Source: an uncultured Pelagibacteraceae bacterium (GTDB lineage Bacteria > Pseudomonadota > Alphaproteobacteria > Pelagibacterales > Pelagibacteraceae). From it: a DNA stretch of 64,000 nucleotides. Under the pieces are notes generated by a model, which saw nothing but the letters and a program-made list of their open reading frames with translations, was not told the DNA's origin and did no database searches. This document shows positions 29,605 to 39,227 of this stretch, in pieces. The position numbers and the translations under genes are program-made. The stretch covers positions 20,153 through 84,152 of the forward strand of contig CACBIY010000005.1 in assembly GCA_902539445.1 (NCBI GenBank), read 5' to 3'. Position 1 is the first letter of the stretch, and each line of letters starts with the position of its first letter.

Positions 29605-31011
29605 ATGTTTAAATTACAGATCAAATATTTAAGTTTCTTTTTCGGTATTATTTCAATACTTTCTTTTTTCAATATTCTTTATTCTTACTATTTTAATCTA
29701 TATTTAAATTTAGATACTTATTATTTTACTTTAGCAACATCATTAATCTTATTTATAGTTTTATTCAAATTTGGAAAATATGATTTTAAGTCTAATATTT
29801 TTGATAAAATATTAACTATTTTTTTAGGTTATCTATTAATACCATTAGTTTTATCAATTCCATTTCATTTCAGTATTTATAATTTAACTTTTTCTAACTC
29901 TTTTTTTGAAGCAATATCAGGATTTACTTCTACCGGTTTCACAGTTTTTGATAATATAAAACTAATTGATCAAAGTCTCATTATCTGGAGATCATCAACC
30001 CAATGGATAGGTGGTCTTTATTTCCTTTTTTCAATAATCTATTTAATAGATATTTATGACGATAGTTTTAAAAAAACTTTGACGAATTATATATCTTTTA
30101 ATAGTTCAGAAATTTTAAAACAAGCAGCTAAAATTTTTATTTTATACACGTCATTGACAATATTAATATTTATAATTTTGAATATTTTTTCTATAAGAAT
30201 ATTTGACTCATTAAATTTAGCCTTAACAATAATTTCATCAGGTGGTTTTTTACCGGTCAATGAATTATCAATGATAATTAAAGAAAATGTTCAAATCATT
30301 ATATTTTCTTTATTAATGTTGTTTTCTTTTTTCAGTCTTTTTTTCTCATATAATTTGATATTTTTAAGAAAAAAAAATGTTAATTTTTTTTATGAGGATC
30401 TACACTTATTTGCTTATTTAGTAGTCGTAGTAACTATATTTTTTCTTTTTTTTAGTTTCAATTATGATTTTTTTATTAATCTTTTTGCAATAATTAGCAG
30501 TATGACAAATATTGGTTTTTCATTAAATCCAGGTCAAGAAAATTTAAACTTTATATATTTAATCTTAGTTATTATAGGGGGTTCTTTTTTTTCAACAAGT
30601 TCTGGTTTAAGATTTATTAAAATTTATTCATTATTTAAATTTTCTTTAAATCAAATTTTATCTTTTAGCAGACCTAAAAATGTTTTTATGAATAAGTTAA
30701 TATTTACAAAAATTAACTTTAATCTTTATGAAATAAATAAATATTTTTTAACAATAATAATATTCATCTTATCTTTATTTATATTAACTTCATTATTAAG
30801 TTTAAGTGGCATAACATTTGTAGATTCATTTAAATTGTCGATTTTAACTCTGATGAATACTGTTAATTCCTCAATCTATGGTTTAAAAGAATTTGATTTT
30901 TATAACCTTCAATTGTTTAGCAAATATTGTCTTATTTTCTTTATGATTGTAGGTCGGATAGAGTTATTAACAATTTTACTTTTAATAAAAAAATTCCTTT
31001 TTAAAAATTAA
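29605..31011 (+). CDS. trkH: Trk potassium transporter membrane subunit TrkH
   Basis: A 468-residue polytopic channel subunit of the TrkH/KtrB superfamily. Pore-loop motifs can be followed: SGFTSTGFTVFD (first), ISSGGFLPVNE (second), SSMTNIGFSLNPG (third) and LTLMNTVNSSIYG (fourth). The last lacks the glycine expected at the filter position (compare N-x-G-x-G in relatives). It is preceded by trkA with four bases between and followed by tRNA-Arg. Assignment is strong from motifs and neighbour; ion selectivity is less certain because of the fourth loop. Confidence 0.88.
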   Translation: MFKLQIKYLSFFFGIISILSFFNILYSYYFNLYLNLDTYYFTLATSLILFIVLFKFGKYDFKSNIFDKILTIFLGYLLIPLVLSIPFHFSIYNLTFSNSFFEAISGFTSTGFTVFDNIKLIDQSLIIWRSSTQWIGGLYFLFSIIYLIDIYDDSFKKTLTNYISFNSSEILKQAAKIFILYTSLTILIFIILNIFSIRIFDSLNLALTIISSGGFLPVNELSMIIKENVQIIIFSLLMLFSFFSLFFSYNLIFLRKKNVNFFYEDLHLFAYLVVVVTIFFLFFSFNYDFFINLFAIISSMTNIGFSLNPGQENLNFIYLILVIIGGSFFSTSSGLRFIKIYSLFKFSLNQILSFSRPKNVFMNKLIFTKINFNLYEINKYFLTIIIFILSLFILTSLLSLSGITFVDSFKLSILTLMNTVNSSIYGLKEFDFYNLQLFSKYCLIFFMIVGRIELLTILLLIKKFLFKN

Positions 31012-31043
31012 GTTATTATTGTATATGTAAGATTAATTTTGAT

Positions 31044-31120
31044 GCGCCCTTAGCTCAGCTGGATAGAGCATCGGTTTTCTAAACCGAGGGTCGTAGGTTC
31101 GAATCCTTCAGGGCGCGCCA
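31044..31120 (+). tRNA. tRNA-Arg (anticodon TCT)
   Basis: A 77-base cloverleaf with encoded CCA. The acceptor stem GCGCCCT pairs with AGGGCGC, followed by discriminator G and CCA (31118-31120). The D arm is GCTC...GAGC. The anticodon stem TCGGT/ACCGA carries the loop TTTCTAA with anticodon TCT. The T arm has loop TTCGAAT, with one T-T mismatch in its stem. It reads AGA, a frequent Arg codon throughout this window. Confidence 0.95.
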
Positions 31121-31237
31121 GACATCATTTTAACTGCAATTTTGATATAATTATTATCTTGACTAGAATTTCACTGGGTCGAAAATTTCAACAAATTCCT
31201 CTTGAAGAGTATTTTTGAACATGCTTAAATTATGAAT

Positions 31238-31274
31238 ATTCAAAAGTAATTTTGAATTATTTGTTAACAAATAA
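31238..31274. promoter_or_regulatory. Two adjacent dyads upstream of aapJ (candidate operators)
   Basis: An inverted repeat ATTCAAAA-GTAA-TTTTGAAT (31238-31257) abuts a perfect 18-base palindrome, TTATTTGTTAACAAATAA (31257-31274). The palindrome ends 19 bases before the aapJ ATG, so it lies in the promoter or the short leader. I do not recognise the cognate regulator. It does not match the NtrC consensus. NtrX (26852) or the XRE protein (35908) are nearby candidates by position only. Confidence 0.5.
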
Positions 31275-31293
31275 ATAAACAATAGGAAGAAAT

Positions 31294-32334
31294 ATGTTTA
31301 AATACTTAAAACAATTAACTTCTTTAGTTGCTATGGTAGCTGTGTTGTTCACTTTTACAACAGAGTCTATGGCTGCTAAAAAATCTAAAACACTTAAAAA
31401 CACTCAAAAGAAGGGTTTTGTAAGATGTGGAGTATCTCAAGGTCTTCCAGGATTTTCTAATGCTGATGCTGCAGGAAATTGGACTGGTATTGACGTTGAT
31501 GTATGTAGAGCAGTAGCTGCTGCAGTACTAGGTGATGCAAACAAAGTTAAGTTTACACCACTAAGTGCTAAAGAAAGGTTTACAGCTTTAACTTCTGGTG
31601 AGATTGATATCTTATCAAGAAACACAACTTGGACTCTTTCTAGAGATGCTGATATCGGACTTACATTCGTTGGAGTAAATTTCTACGATGGCCAAGGTTT
31701 TATGGTAAGAAAAAGTTCTGGTATTACTTCAACAAGCCAATTCAAAGATGGTATCTCAGCTTGTACTAACATTGGTACAACTACTGAGTTAAATATGAGA
31801 GACTTCTTTAATTCTAAAGGAATCAAATATGAACCAGTTGCTTTTGAAAAAGCTGATGAAGTTGTAGCCGCTTATGATGCAGGTAGATGTGATACTTACA
31901 CTACTGATAAATCTGGTCTTGCTGCACAGAGAACAAAAATGTCTAATCCAGATGAACACATTGTGTTACCTGAAACTGTTTCAAAGGAGCCATTAGGTCC
32001 TGTTGTGAGACAAGGTGATTCTGTGTGGGAAGATATCGTAAGATGGTCATTAAATACAATGATCGAAGCAGAAGAATACGGTATTACATCAGCAAATGCA
32101 GATATGATGAAAACTTCTGATAACCCAGCTATCAAAAGATTAGTTGGAGCAGAAGGTGAATTAGGTGCTGCTTTTGGTCTAGATAACGACTGGAGTCTAA
32201 GAATTATCAAGCAAGTTGGTAATTATGGTGAAAGCTATAAAAGAAATATAGCTGACACTGGAATTTTACCTGATAGAGGTCCAAATGAATTATGGACTAA
32301 GGGCGGAATTCTTTACGTACCACCTGCAAGATAA
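31294..32334 (+). CDS. aapJ: General L-amino acid ABC transporter, periplasmic binding protein AapJ
   Basis: Captures L-amino acids in the periplasm for the AapQMP transporter. The 346-residue protein has a signal peptide (about residues 1-28, cleavage near SMA|AK) and family motifs GFVRCGVSQGLPGFSNAD, WTGIDVDVCRAVAAAVLGD, LTSGEIDILSRNTTWTLSRD and AYDAGRCDTYTTDKSGL. It has an AATAGGAAG ribosome site before ATG 31294. A strong terminator follows at 32353, separating it from the permease genes. This would yield more binding protein than membrane subunits. Confidence 0.95.
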   Translation: MFKYLKQLTSLVAMVAVLFTFTTESMAAKKSKTLKNTQKKGFVRCGVSQGLPGFSNADAAGNWTGIDVDVCRAVAAAVLGDANKVKFTPLSAKERFTALTSGEIDILSRNTTWTLSRDADIGLTFVGVNFYDGQGFMVRKSSGITSTSQFKDGISACTNIGTTTELNMRDFFNSKGIKYEPVAFEKADEVVAAYDAGRCDTYTTDKSGLAAQRTKMSNPDEHIVLPETVSKEPLGPVVRQGDSVWEDIVRWSLNTMIEAEEYGITSANADMMKTSDNPAIKRLVGAEGELGAAFGLDNDWSLRIIKQVGNYGESYKRNIADTGILPDRGPNELWTKGGILYVPPAR

Positions 32335-32352
32335 TTGCATATTTAAATGATT

Positions 32353-32385
32353 AAAAAGGGCTAGATTTTTCTAGCCCTTTTTTTT
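32353..32385 (+). terminator. Rho-independent terminator between aapJ and aapQ
   Basis: GGGCTAGA pairs with TCTAGCCC around a TTTT loop. The stem is extended by a run of A paired with T, and a tract of eight T closes it. It lies 18 bases after the aapJ stop and 24 bases before aapQ. As aapQMP has little room for its own promoter, it is probably a partial terminator that sets binding protein in excess. Confidence 0.9.
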
Positions 32386-32409
32386 ATAAGCTTCTATATT
32401 ATTTCCATC

Positions 32410-33561
32410 GTGAATTTTAAACTTAAAGATATTGTTCCACAGTTAATTACAGTTACTGCTGTTGTATTAGTCTTTGGTTTTTTTACCTACAATGCTCAGA
32501 TTAATATGGAAAATAGAGGGATTGATTTTGGTTATGGGTTTTTATCACAAGAATCTTCTTTCGATGTACAATTTTCATTAATAGAGTACGATGGTTCACA
32601 TTCATATTTTAGAGCTTATTTAGTCGGGTTATTAAATACGATTCTAGTTTCAGTTATTGGGATTATAATTGCAACCATTCTTGGTGTAATAGTTGGTGTA
32701 GCAAGGTTATCCCCTAATTATCTCATAAATAAATTCGCTGCCTTTTATGTTGAGTTTTTTAGAAATATTCCATTACTGCTTCAAATATTTTTTTGGTATT
32801 TTGCTGCGTTAAGAGCCTTACCGCTTCCACAAGATGCAGAAGCAATTTTTGGTGTTTTTTACTTAACCATTAAAGGTCTTTATGTTCCAGCTTTTATTTG
32901 GCAAAATTTTAGTGTTTTCTTTTATTCAATAGTTGCAGCAATAATTGCTATAATTGTTATTCGTATTCATGCTAAGAAAGTTCAAGAAAATCAAGGAAAA
33001 CAAATACCAGTATTTTTGATATCAATAGGGTTAATATTTATTTTACCTCTTTTAAGTTTTTTAATTGGTGGAGTAGGTATTTCATTTGAAGTTCCTGTTT
33101 TAAAACAATTAGCTACAACATCTTTCATATATGAGGGAGGAGTAAGTTTACCTCCAGAATTGATAGCTCTTACTTTATCTTTATCTCTTTACACAGCTAC
33201 TTTTATTGCAGAATGTGTAAGAGCAGGAATTCAAGGTGTAGGTAAAGGACAAAAAGAGGCTGCTGCATCTATAGGATTAACTCCAAATCAGGTGCTTAAA
33301 CTTGTAATTATGCCTCAAGCTTTAAGAATAATAATTCCACCAACAACAAACCAATATTTAAATTTAACAAAAAACTCTTCATTAGCAGCGGCTATTGCCT
33401 ATCCAGATTTGGTTTTAGTTTTTGCAGGGACTGCTTTAATGCAAACTGGTAAGGCTATTGAAATAGTTTCAATAACTATGTTTACCTATTTAACTTTAAG
33501 TATTTCAATTTCACTTTTAATGAATTGGTATAATAAAAAAATCGCCATACAGGAAAAATGA
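32410..33561 (+). CDS. aapQ: General L-amino acid ABC transporter permease AapQ
   Basis: One of two inner-membrane channel subunits. The 383-residue protein starts at GTG 32410 and has several membrane segments, the HisM-type N-terminal block YLVGLLNTILVSVIGI (about residue 77) and FFRNIPLLLQIFFWYF. The cytoplasmic coupling motif IAECVRAGIQGVGKGQKEAAASIGLTPNQ is near residue 275. The large insert between the N-terminal block and the coupling loop is typical for AapQ. It overlaps aapM. Confidence 0.93.
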   Translation: MNFKLKDIVPQLITVTAVVLVFGFFTYNAQINMENRGIDFGYGFLSQESSFDVQFSLIEYDGSHSYFRAYLVGLLNTILVSVIGIIIATILGVIVGVARLSPNYLINKFAAFYVEFFRNIPLLLQIFFWYFAALRALPLPQDAEAIFGVFYLTIKGLYVPAFIWQNFSVFFYSIVAAIIAIIVIRIHAKKVQENQGKQIPVFLISIGLIFILPLLSFLIGGVGISFEVPVLKQLATTSFIYEGGVSLPPELIALTLSLSLYTATFIAECVRAGIQGVGKGQKEAAASIGLTPNQVLKLVIMPQALRIIIPPTTNQYLNLTKNSSLAAAIAYPDLVLVFAGTALMQTGKAIEIVSITMFTYLTLSISISLLMNWYNKKIAIQEK

Positions 33562-35003
33562 TGTCAAAAATAAATTTTTTAAAACCTGATAAAAATAATC
33601 TAAATACTTTCTTATACTTAGGTTCTTTTTTATTTTTTATTAGTGTATTAGATGTTTTCATTAATTCGTTTTTTAGTTTAAATTTAACTAGTTTCTTACC
33701 TGGTTTTTTAAGTTTTTTATTACCATTAATATTAGGTTTTATTGGACTTTATTTCATAAGGATAGAATTTAGCGGAATAAAACAATTAGATCTTTTAAAT
33801 AAACATATAAATACCAACAACTTTAATGCAGTTCTGTCATTGCTAATTATATTTGTTATTATCAAATCTCTTCCACCTATTCTTAGTTGGTTTGTAATAG
33901 ATGCTAGTTTCGCAGGTGATACCAAAGATGTTTGTACTGGTTCAGGAGCTTGTTGGACATATATTAAAGTTTGGATGAGAAGATTTATGTATGGAATGTA
34001 CCCAAATGCTGAGCAATGGAGAATAAATTTATCATTTATAGCCTTAGTATTAATGGGTTCAGTTGGTTATTTTGCAACTGACAGATTTAAGAAATATTTA
34101 ACACTTTACTATGTTGTTATTTATCCTCTGATTGCATTTTTATTTATCTTTTTCTTTATATCTGGTGGTCCTGTATTTTTTGATTTTTCATATGGGATCA
34201 TTGCGGCTATTTTATCTATTATTTTAGGATTTTTTATCCCCGCTAAATATAAATTCTATTATTTTTTAATTGTACCTTTAGCTCTTTATATAACTTTAAA
34301 GTATTTTATATTTTTTGAGGAGTATGTTGAGCTAGGTAAATTAGATGGTTTAAATTGGGTTGAAACTGGAGCTTGGGGAGGATTATCTTTAACTTTTATA
34401 ATATCTTTTTTCTGCTTAATTTTTTGTTTTCCAATAGGAATGGCTTTTGCTTTAGGTAGAAGATCAAATTTTCCTCTAATTAGATATATTTCGGTTGGCT
34501 TTATTGAATTTTGGAGAGGTGTACCTTTAATAACAGTTCTATTTATGTCAGCAGTAATGTTTCCGATGTTTTTACCAGAGGATTTCTTCATTGATAAATT
34601 AGTAAGAGCAATTATTGCGATTTCATTATTTGAAGCTGCTTACGTTGCAGAAGTTATACGTGGTGGTCTACAAGCTTTACCAAGAGGTCAATACGAGGCA
34701 GCAAAATCTTTAGGTATGGGATATTGGAAAATGCACATATTTGTGATACTTCCGCAAGCACTAAAATTAGTAATCCCAGGAATTGCAAATACATTTTTAG
34801 CCTTGGTTAAAGATACACCTTTAATATTTGTTGTAGGTCTATTAGAAATAGTTGGAATGTTAAATTTAGCAAAAACTAATCCAAAATGGTTAGGTTTTGC
34901 AATGGAAGGATATGTTTTTGCAGCAATAATTTTCTGGATTATTTGTTATGCAATGAGTAAATATAGCTATAATTTAGAGCAAAAATATAAAACAGATAGA
35001 TAA
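33558..35003 (+). CDS. aapM: General L-amino acid ABC transporter permease AapM
   Basis: The second channel subunit, 481 residues, longer than AapQ as expected for the family. The N-terminal half holds several membrane helices and a loop with [21 protein letters not shown] (about residues 115-135). The C-terminal permease domain carries [19 protein letters not shown] and the coupling motif [25 protein letters not shown] (about 365-390). Two in-frame starts exist, ATG 33558 and ATG 33561, after AGGAAA; either overlaps the aapQ stop. Confidence 0.93.
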   Translation: MMSKINFLKPDKNNLNTFLYLGSFLFFISVLDVFINSFFSLNLTSFLPGFLSFLLPLILGFIGLYFIRIEFSGIKQLDLLNKHINTNNFNAVLSLLIIFVIIKSLPPILSWFVIDASFAGDTKDVCTGSGACWTYIKVWMRRFMYGMYPNAEQWRINLSFIALVLMGSVGYFATDRFKKYLTLYYVVIYPLIAFLFIFFFISGGPVFFDFSYGIIAAILSIILGFFIPAKYKFYYFLIVPLALYITLKYFIFFEEYVELGKLDGLNWVETGAWGGLSLTFIISFFCLIFCFPIGMAFALGRRSNFPLIRYISVGFIEFWRGVPLITVLFMSAVMFPMFLPEDFFIDKLVRAIIAISLFEAAYVAEVIRGGLQALPRGQYEAAKSLGMGYWKMHIFVILPQALKLVIPGIANTFLALVKDTPLIFVVGLLEIVGMLNLAKTNPKWLGFAMEGYVFAAIIFWIICYAMSKYSYNLEQKYKTDR

Positions 35004-35008
35004 GAATT

Positions 35009-35743
35009 ATGTCAGATAGCATCATCCAAATTAACAATATGAACAAATGGTTTGGTGATTTTCAGGTTTTAAAAAAAATTAATTTAGAAGTTAAACCAAA
35101 AGAAAAAATTGTTGTATGTGGTCCATCGGGATCTGGAAAGTCAACTTTGATTAGATGTATCAATAGATTAGAAGAGCATCAAGAAGGAAATATTATTGTT
35201 GATGGCACTGAGTTAACAGAGGATACAAAAAATATTGAGCAAATAAGAGCTGAAGTTGGAATGGTATTCCAACAATTTAATTTATTTCCTCATTTATCAA
35301 TTTTAGATAATTGTACATTAGCTCCTATTTGGGTAAAAAAAATGCCAAAGAAAGAAGCGGAAGAACTAGCATTAAAACATTTAGAAAGAGTTCAAATTCT
35401 TGATCAAGCACAAAAATATCCAGGTCAATTATCTGGAGGACAACAGCAAAGAGCTGCAATAGCAAGAGCTTTATGTATGGAGCCAAAAATAATGCTTTTT
35501 GATGAACCTACATCAGCTTTAGACCCAGAAATGATTAAAGAAGTGCTTGATGTAATGGTAAATCTTGCAAAACAAGGTATGACTATGATTGTTGTAACTC
35601 ACGAAATGGGTTTTGCTAAAGAAGTTGCTGATCAAATGATATTTATGGATGAGGGAATGATAGTAGAAAAAGCGGATACTAAGGAATTTTTTGCTAATCC
35701 TAAGAGTGATAGGACTAAACTTTTTCTGAGCCAGATACTATAG
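35009..35743 (+). CDS. aapP: General L-amino acid ABC transporter ATPase AapP
   Basis: Cytoplasmic ATPase driving AapQM. The 244 residues contain Walker [11 protein letters not shown] (about 38-47), Q-loop [11 protein letters not shown], signature [15 protein letters not shown] (about 144-158), Walker [15 protein letters not shown] and H-loop [11 protein letters not shown]. It begins five bases after aapM. A weak bulged hairpin at 35760-35780 follows its stop but has no T tract. Confidence 0.96.
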   Translation: MSDSIIQINNMNKWFGDFQVLKKINLEVKPKEKIVVCGPSGSGKSTLIRCINRLEEHQEGNIIVDGTELTEDTKNIEQIRAEVGMVFQQFNLFPHLSILDNCTLAPIWVKKMPKKEAEELALKHLERVQILDQAQKYPGQLSGGQQQRAAIARALCMEPKIMLFDEPTSALDPEMIKEVLDVMVNLAKQGMTMIVVTHEMGFAKEVADQMIFMDEGMIVEKADTKEFFANPKSDRTKLFLSQIL

Positions 35744-35792
35744 ATACCAGTAATTTCAAGGAATATTTATCAAAATATCCCTCAAGTATTGC

Positions 35793-35821
35793 TTGACATA
35801 TTTTTGAAATAGCAGGTATTT
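35793..35821 (+). promoter_or_regulatory. Possible promoter of the XRE regulator gene
   Basis: A consensus -35 TTGACA is at 35793-35798. The best -10 at the proper distance is GTATTT (35816-35821), which is poor. An inverted repeat AAGTTT-AA-AAACTT (35855-35868) lies between it and the XRE gene and could bind the regulator itself. The -35 match is seen directly; use as a promoter is a guess. Confidence 0.35.
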
Positions 35822-35907
35822 CCAAAAAAATAAAAAAATAATATTGTTGCAGTAAAGTTTAAAAACTTGTTCAATCTGTTTTTAATAAAAAATTAAGAGG
35901 GGTCTTA

Positions 35908-36276
35908 ATGGAGGATAATTTTAATAAGCATTTAGGCAATAAGCTTAAGCTTAGAAGGTTAGCTTTAGGTTTAACACAAACAAAAGTAGCAAAAGCAATC
36001 AATGTCACATTTCAACAAATACAAAAGTACGAAAAAGGTACTAACGGAGTTAGTTCGATAAGATTATTACAGTTATCAAATTATCTTAAAGTTCCAATAA
36101 ACTATTTCTTTGAAGATTTTTCAGAATACTTAGTTAATTTAGAAAAATCTCAAGAGGGTCATATGAATGTGAATTATAATTTTTTAGTTAAGTTATATTC
36201 TGAACTTAATTCTGATCAAAAGTTAAAATTTAATAAATCGTTACAGGTTTCAAATAATATTTCAAAAGTTGGGTAA
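35908..36276 (+). CDS. XRE-family helix-turn-helix transcriptional regulator
   Basis: A 122-residue protein with a Cro/CI-type helix-turn-helix at about residues 9-65 (LGNKLKLRRLALGLTQTKVAKAINVTFQQIQKYEKGTNGVSS in two adjoining helices). A short C-terminal tail has no ligand domain I recognise. It resembles the chromosomal XRE regulators widespread in alphaproteobacteria rather than a phage repressor. A strong ribosome site, GAGGGG, precedes ATG 35908. It lies alone between the aap operon and convergent tRNAs. Its targets are unknown. Confidence 0.88.
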   Translation: MEDNFNKHLGNKLKLRRLALGLTQTKVAKAINVTFQQIQKYEKGTNGVSSIRLLQLSNYLKVPINYFFEDFSEYLVNLEKSQEGHMNVNYNFLVKLYSELNSDQKLKFNKSLQVSNNISKVG

Positions 36277-36280
36277 AATT

Positions 36281-36356
36281 TGGCTCCTCGGGCAGGACTC
36301 GAACCTGCGACCAATTGATTAACAGTCAACTGCTCTACCAACTGAGCTACCGAGGA
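36281..36356 (-). tRNA. tRNA-Asn (anticodon GTT)
   Basis: On the minus strand, acceptor TCCTCGG pairs with CCGAGGA followed by G and encoded CCA. The D arm is GCTC...GAGC, the anticodon loop is CTGTTAA with anticodon GTT, and the T arm is GCAGG-TTCGAGT-CCTGC. It has 76 bases. Its 3' end lies four bases from the end of the XRE gene. Confidence 0.97.
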
Positions 36357-36405
36357 ATGTAAAAAGCAAACTTACTTTTTTTTTTAACTAAAACAAGATT
36401 TTTTT

Positions 36406-36479
36406 TGGAGGCAACGCCCGGAATCGAACCGGGATACAAGGATTTGCAATCCTCTGCGTAACCATTCCGCCACGTTGCC
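36406..36479 (-). tRNA. tRNA-Cys (anticodon GCA)
   Basis: On the minus strand, acceptor GGCAACG pairs with CGTTGCC, followed by discriminator T and encoded CCA. The anticodon loop ATTGCAAAT carries GCA. The T arm is CCCGG-TTCGATT-CCGGG. It has 74 bases, and the T discriminator is the known identity element of tRNA-Cys. It is likely cotranscribed with tRNA-Asn, 49 bases away. Confidence 0.97.
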
Positions 36480-36602
36480 TTATGTTTTAGATGATAGCTA
36501 CATCAGTTTTATATAAAATTTTTAGAATTAGTCTATCAAATAACGTTTTAATTTGATTATTGTTAATTTAGATTAATAAATTATAAACTAACTATATCCA
36601 AG

Positions 36603-39227
36603 ATGAGTGATAAATATATACATTCCAATGTAGAAGATAAGATCTATTCGTATTGGGAAAAAAATAAATTATTTAAACCTCAAAAAAACTCTAAAAAATT
36701 TTCAGTTGTAATTCCGCCACCAAATGTGACGGGAAGTTTACATATGGGCCATGCTTTAAATAATTCGATTCAAGATATGCTCGTTCGATATTATCGAATG
36801 AATAATTATGAAACCTTATGGCAACCAGGCACAGATCATGCTGGTATTGCTACCCAAGCACTTGTTGAGAGAAAACTCGAAAACGAAAATTTAGACAAAA
36901 ATACACTCGGAAGAGAAAAGTTTATAGAAAAGGTTTGGGATTGGAAAAATCAGTATGGTGATATAATTATCAATCAATTAAAAAAACTAGGTTGTTCATG
37001 TGATTGGTCCAGAAATGCATTCACCATGGATGAAAATTTATCAAAATCTGTAATTAAAGTATTTGTCGAGTTGCATAAAAAAAAATTGATCTATAAAGCA
37101 GAAAAATTAGTAAATTGGGATACAGTATTAAAAACCGCAATTTCAGATTTAGAAGTAGATCAAAGAGAGATGAATTCTAAGATTTACTACATTAAGTACC
37201 CAATAGATAAATCATCAGAGTTTATTACTATAGCCACAACTAGGCCTGAAACTATGCTTGGGGATACAGCTATTGCAGTTAATCCAAAAGATAAAAGATA
37301 TAAAAGTTTTGTCGGTAAAACAGTCACTATACCTATTGTAGGTAGAAAAATAAAAATAATAAAAGACAATTATGCAGACCCAGAACAGGGAACTGGAGCT
37401 CTAAAAATTACCCCAGCACATGATTTTAATGATTATGATGTAGGACAGAGAAATAAACTTGAAATGATAAATGTTTTTACCGAAGAAGGTAAAATTAATG
37501 AAAATGCACCTAAAGATTATGTGGGCTTGGATAGATTTGATGCTCGTAAAAAAATATTAAATGAACTTAAAGAAAAAGATTATTTTGTTAAAGAAGAAAA
37601 TATAAAAAATAAAGTTCCTTATGGAGATAGATCTAACTCTGTTATCGAGCCTTTTTTAACTGAGCAATGGTTTGTTGATGCAAAAAAATTAGCAGTCAAA
37701 GCTAAAAAAATTGTTAAAACAAAAAAAACAAATTTTTTTCCAAACAACTGGTCTAAAACTTATTTTCAATGGATGAATAATATTGAGCCTTGGTGTGTTT
37801 CTAGACAGTTGTGGTGGGGTCATCAAATACCAGCATGGTATGGACCTGACAATAAAATATTTGTTGCTTTAAATGAAAAAGAAGCAAGTAAGCAAGCCAA
37901 AAACCATTATAAAAAAGATGTAAAATTAGTTAGGGATCCTGACGTATTAGATACTTGGTTTTCATCTGGTTTATGGCCGTTTGCAACTTTAGGATGGCCA
38001 GATAAAAAAGATTTCGTAAAGAAATTTTATCCAACCACAGTTTTAGTAACTGGTTTTGATATAATTTTTTTCTGGGTTGCAAGAATGATTATGTTTGGAA
38101 TGGAATTTCTTAACAAAGAACCTTTCAAAGATATTTATGTTCACGCTTTAGTAAGAGATGAAAAAGGACAAAAAATGTCTAAATCTAAAGGTAATGTAAT
38201 TGATCCATTAGACTTAATTGAAAAATATAGTGCAGATGCTCTAAGATTTACTTTGCTTTCAATGGCTTCACCTGGAACCGATGTAAAACTTTCTGAAGAT
38301 AGAGTTAAAGGGTATAGGAACTTTTTAAATAAATTGTGGAATGCAAATAATTTTTTGATCACAAATAATTGTGATTTTAATAAGACTGATAAAGTCCCTA
38401 AAACTAATTTAAATATCAATAAATGGATTTATTCTGAATTAATAGAAATAAAAGATAAAATTCAAAAGAATATTAAAGACTATCGGTTTGATGAGGCAGC
38501 TAAAAATGCTTATCAATTTGCTTGGCATTCATACTGTGATTGGTATATCGAACTTTCAAAAACAATCCTTTATTCAGATGATGAAAAATCAAAAAAAGAA
38601 GTTAAAGAAGTATCAGCATATGTTTTTAAACAAATACTAATTATGCTTCATCCATTTATCCCATTTGTCACCGAGGAAATATGGTTAAAAAATAAGCTTG
38701 ATAAATCGAATAAGAATTTTCTTATGTACAAAAACTGGCCATCAGGAAAAGTTAAAAAAGATAAATCTCAAAAGGATGTAGAAAAAATCATCAATATTAT
38801 CTCAGAACTGAGATCGTTTAAAAATGAGCTAAATGTCAGCCCAGGTTCTTTTGTAGATCTTTCTATGAATAAGATAGCTAAAAAAAATCGATCTTTGATG
38901 GATAATAATGAAATAATCTTAAAAAAACTTGGTCGTATCAATAATTTTTTTGAAAACGATCAAGATAGACCTTCTGCAACCCTTGTAATTTCGGGTGATA
39001 TTTTTAAGATTTATTTTGATGAAAATGTTGATTTAAGTTTAATCAAAGAAAATTTAAAAAAAAGACAAACAAAATATCAGGATGAATTAGATAAGATTTC
39101 ACAACGATTATCAAATAAAGGATTTATCGATAGGGCACCAAAAAATATTGTTGAACAAGAAAAAACTAACTATAGTAACTTAAAAAATGATATCAAAAAA
39201 ATATCTTTAACAATTGAAAGTTTATAA
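36603..39227 (+). CDS. valS: Valine--tRNA ligase
   Basis: Class I synthetase charging tRNA-Val. The 874-residue protein has [16 protein letters not shown] with the HIGH motif as HMGH (about residues 46-49), the editing domain ([32 protein letters not shown]), [10 protein letters not shown], and KMSKS as [16 protein letters not shown] (about 525). The C-terminal coiled-coil arm is present (about 810-874, [34 protein letters not shown]). It overlaps ilvD by one base, an apt pairing of valine use and branched-chain synthesis. Confidence 0.97.
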   Translation: MSDKYIHSNVEDKIYSYWEKNKLFKPQKNSKKFSVVIPPPNVTGSLHMGHALNNSIQDMLVRYYRMNNYETLWQPGTDHAGIATQALVERKLENENLDKNTLGREKFIEKVWDWKNQYGDIIINQLKKLGCSCDWSRNAFTMDENLSKSVIKVFVELHKKKLIYKAEKLVNWDTVLKTAISDLEVDQREMNSKIYYIKYPIDKSSEFITIATTRPETMLGDTAIAVNPKDKRYKSFVGKTVTIPIVGRKIKIIKDNYADPEQGTGALKITPAHDFNDYDVGQRNKLEMINVFTEEGKINENAPKDYVGLDRFDARKKILNELKEKDYFVKEENIKNKVPYGDRSNSVIEPFLTEQWFVDAKKLAVKAKKIVKTKKTNFFPNNWSKTYFQWMNNIEPWCVSRQLWWGHQIPAWYGPDNKIFVALNEKEASKQAKNHYKKDVKLVRDPDVLDTWFSSGLWPFATLGWPDKKDFVKKFYPTTVLVTGFDIIFFWVARMIMFGMEFLNKEPFKDIYVHALVRDEKGQKMSKSKGNVIDPLDLIEKYSADALRFTLLSMASPGTDVKLSEDRVKGYRNFLNKLWNANNFLITNNCDFNKTDKVPKTNLNINKWIYSELIEIKDKIQKNIKDYRFDEAAKNAYQFAWHSYCDWYIELSKTILYSDDEKSKKEVKEVSAYVFKQILIMLHPFIPFVTEEIWLKNKLDKSNKNFLMYKNWPSGKVKKDKSQKDVEKIINIISELRSFKNELNVSPGSFVDLSMNKIAKKNRSLMDNNEIILKKLGRINNFFENDQDRPSATLVISGDIFKIYFDENVDLSLIKENLKKRQTKYQDELDKISQRLSNKGFIDRAPKNIVEQEKTNYSNLKNDIKKISLTIESL

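Noticed and set aside
31121..31237. Possible riboswitch before aapJ
   Set aside because: I looked for glycine or other known aptamer cores and saw none; the gap shows only the two dyads further on.
36480..36602. Gap between tRNA-Cys and valS, checked for a T-box or leader
   Set aside because: No T-box motif, terminator or leader peptide is visible; it probably holds only promoters.
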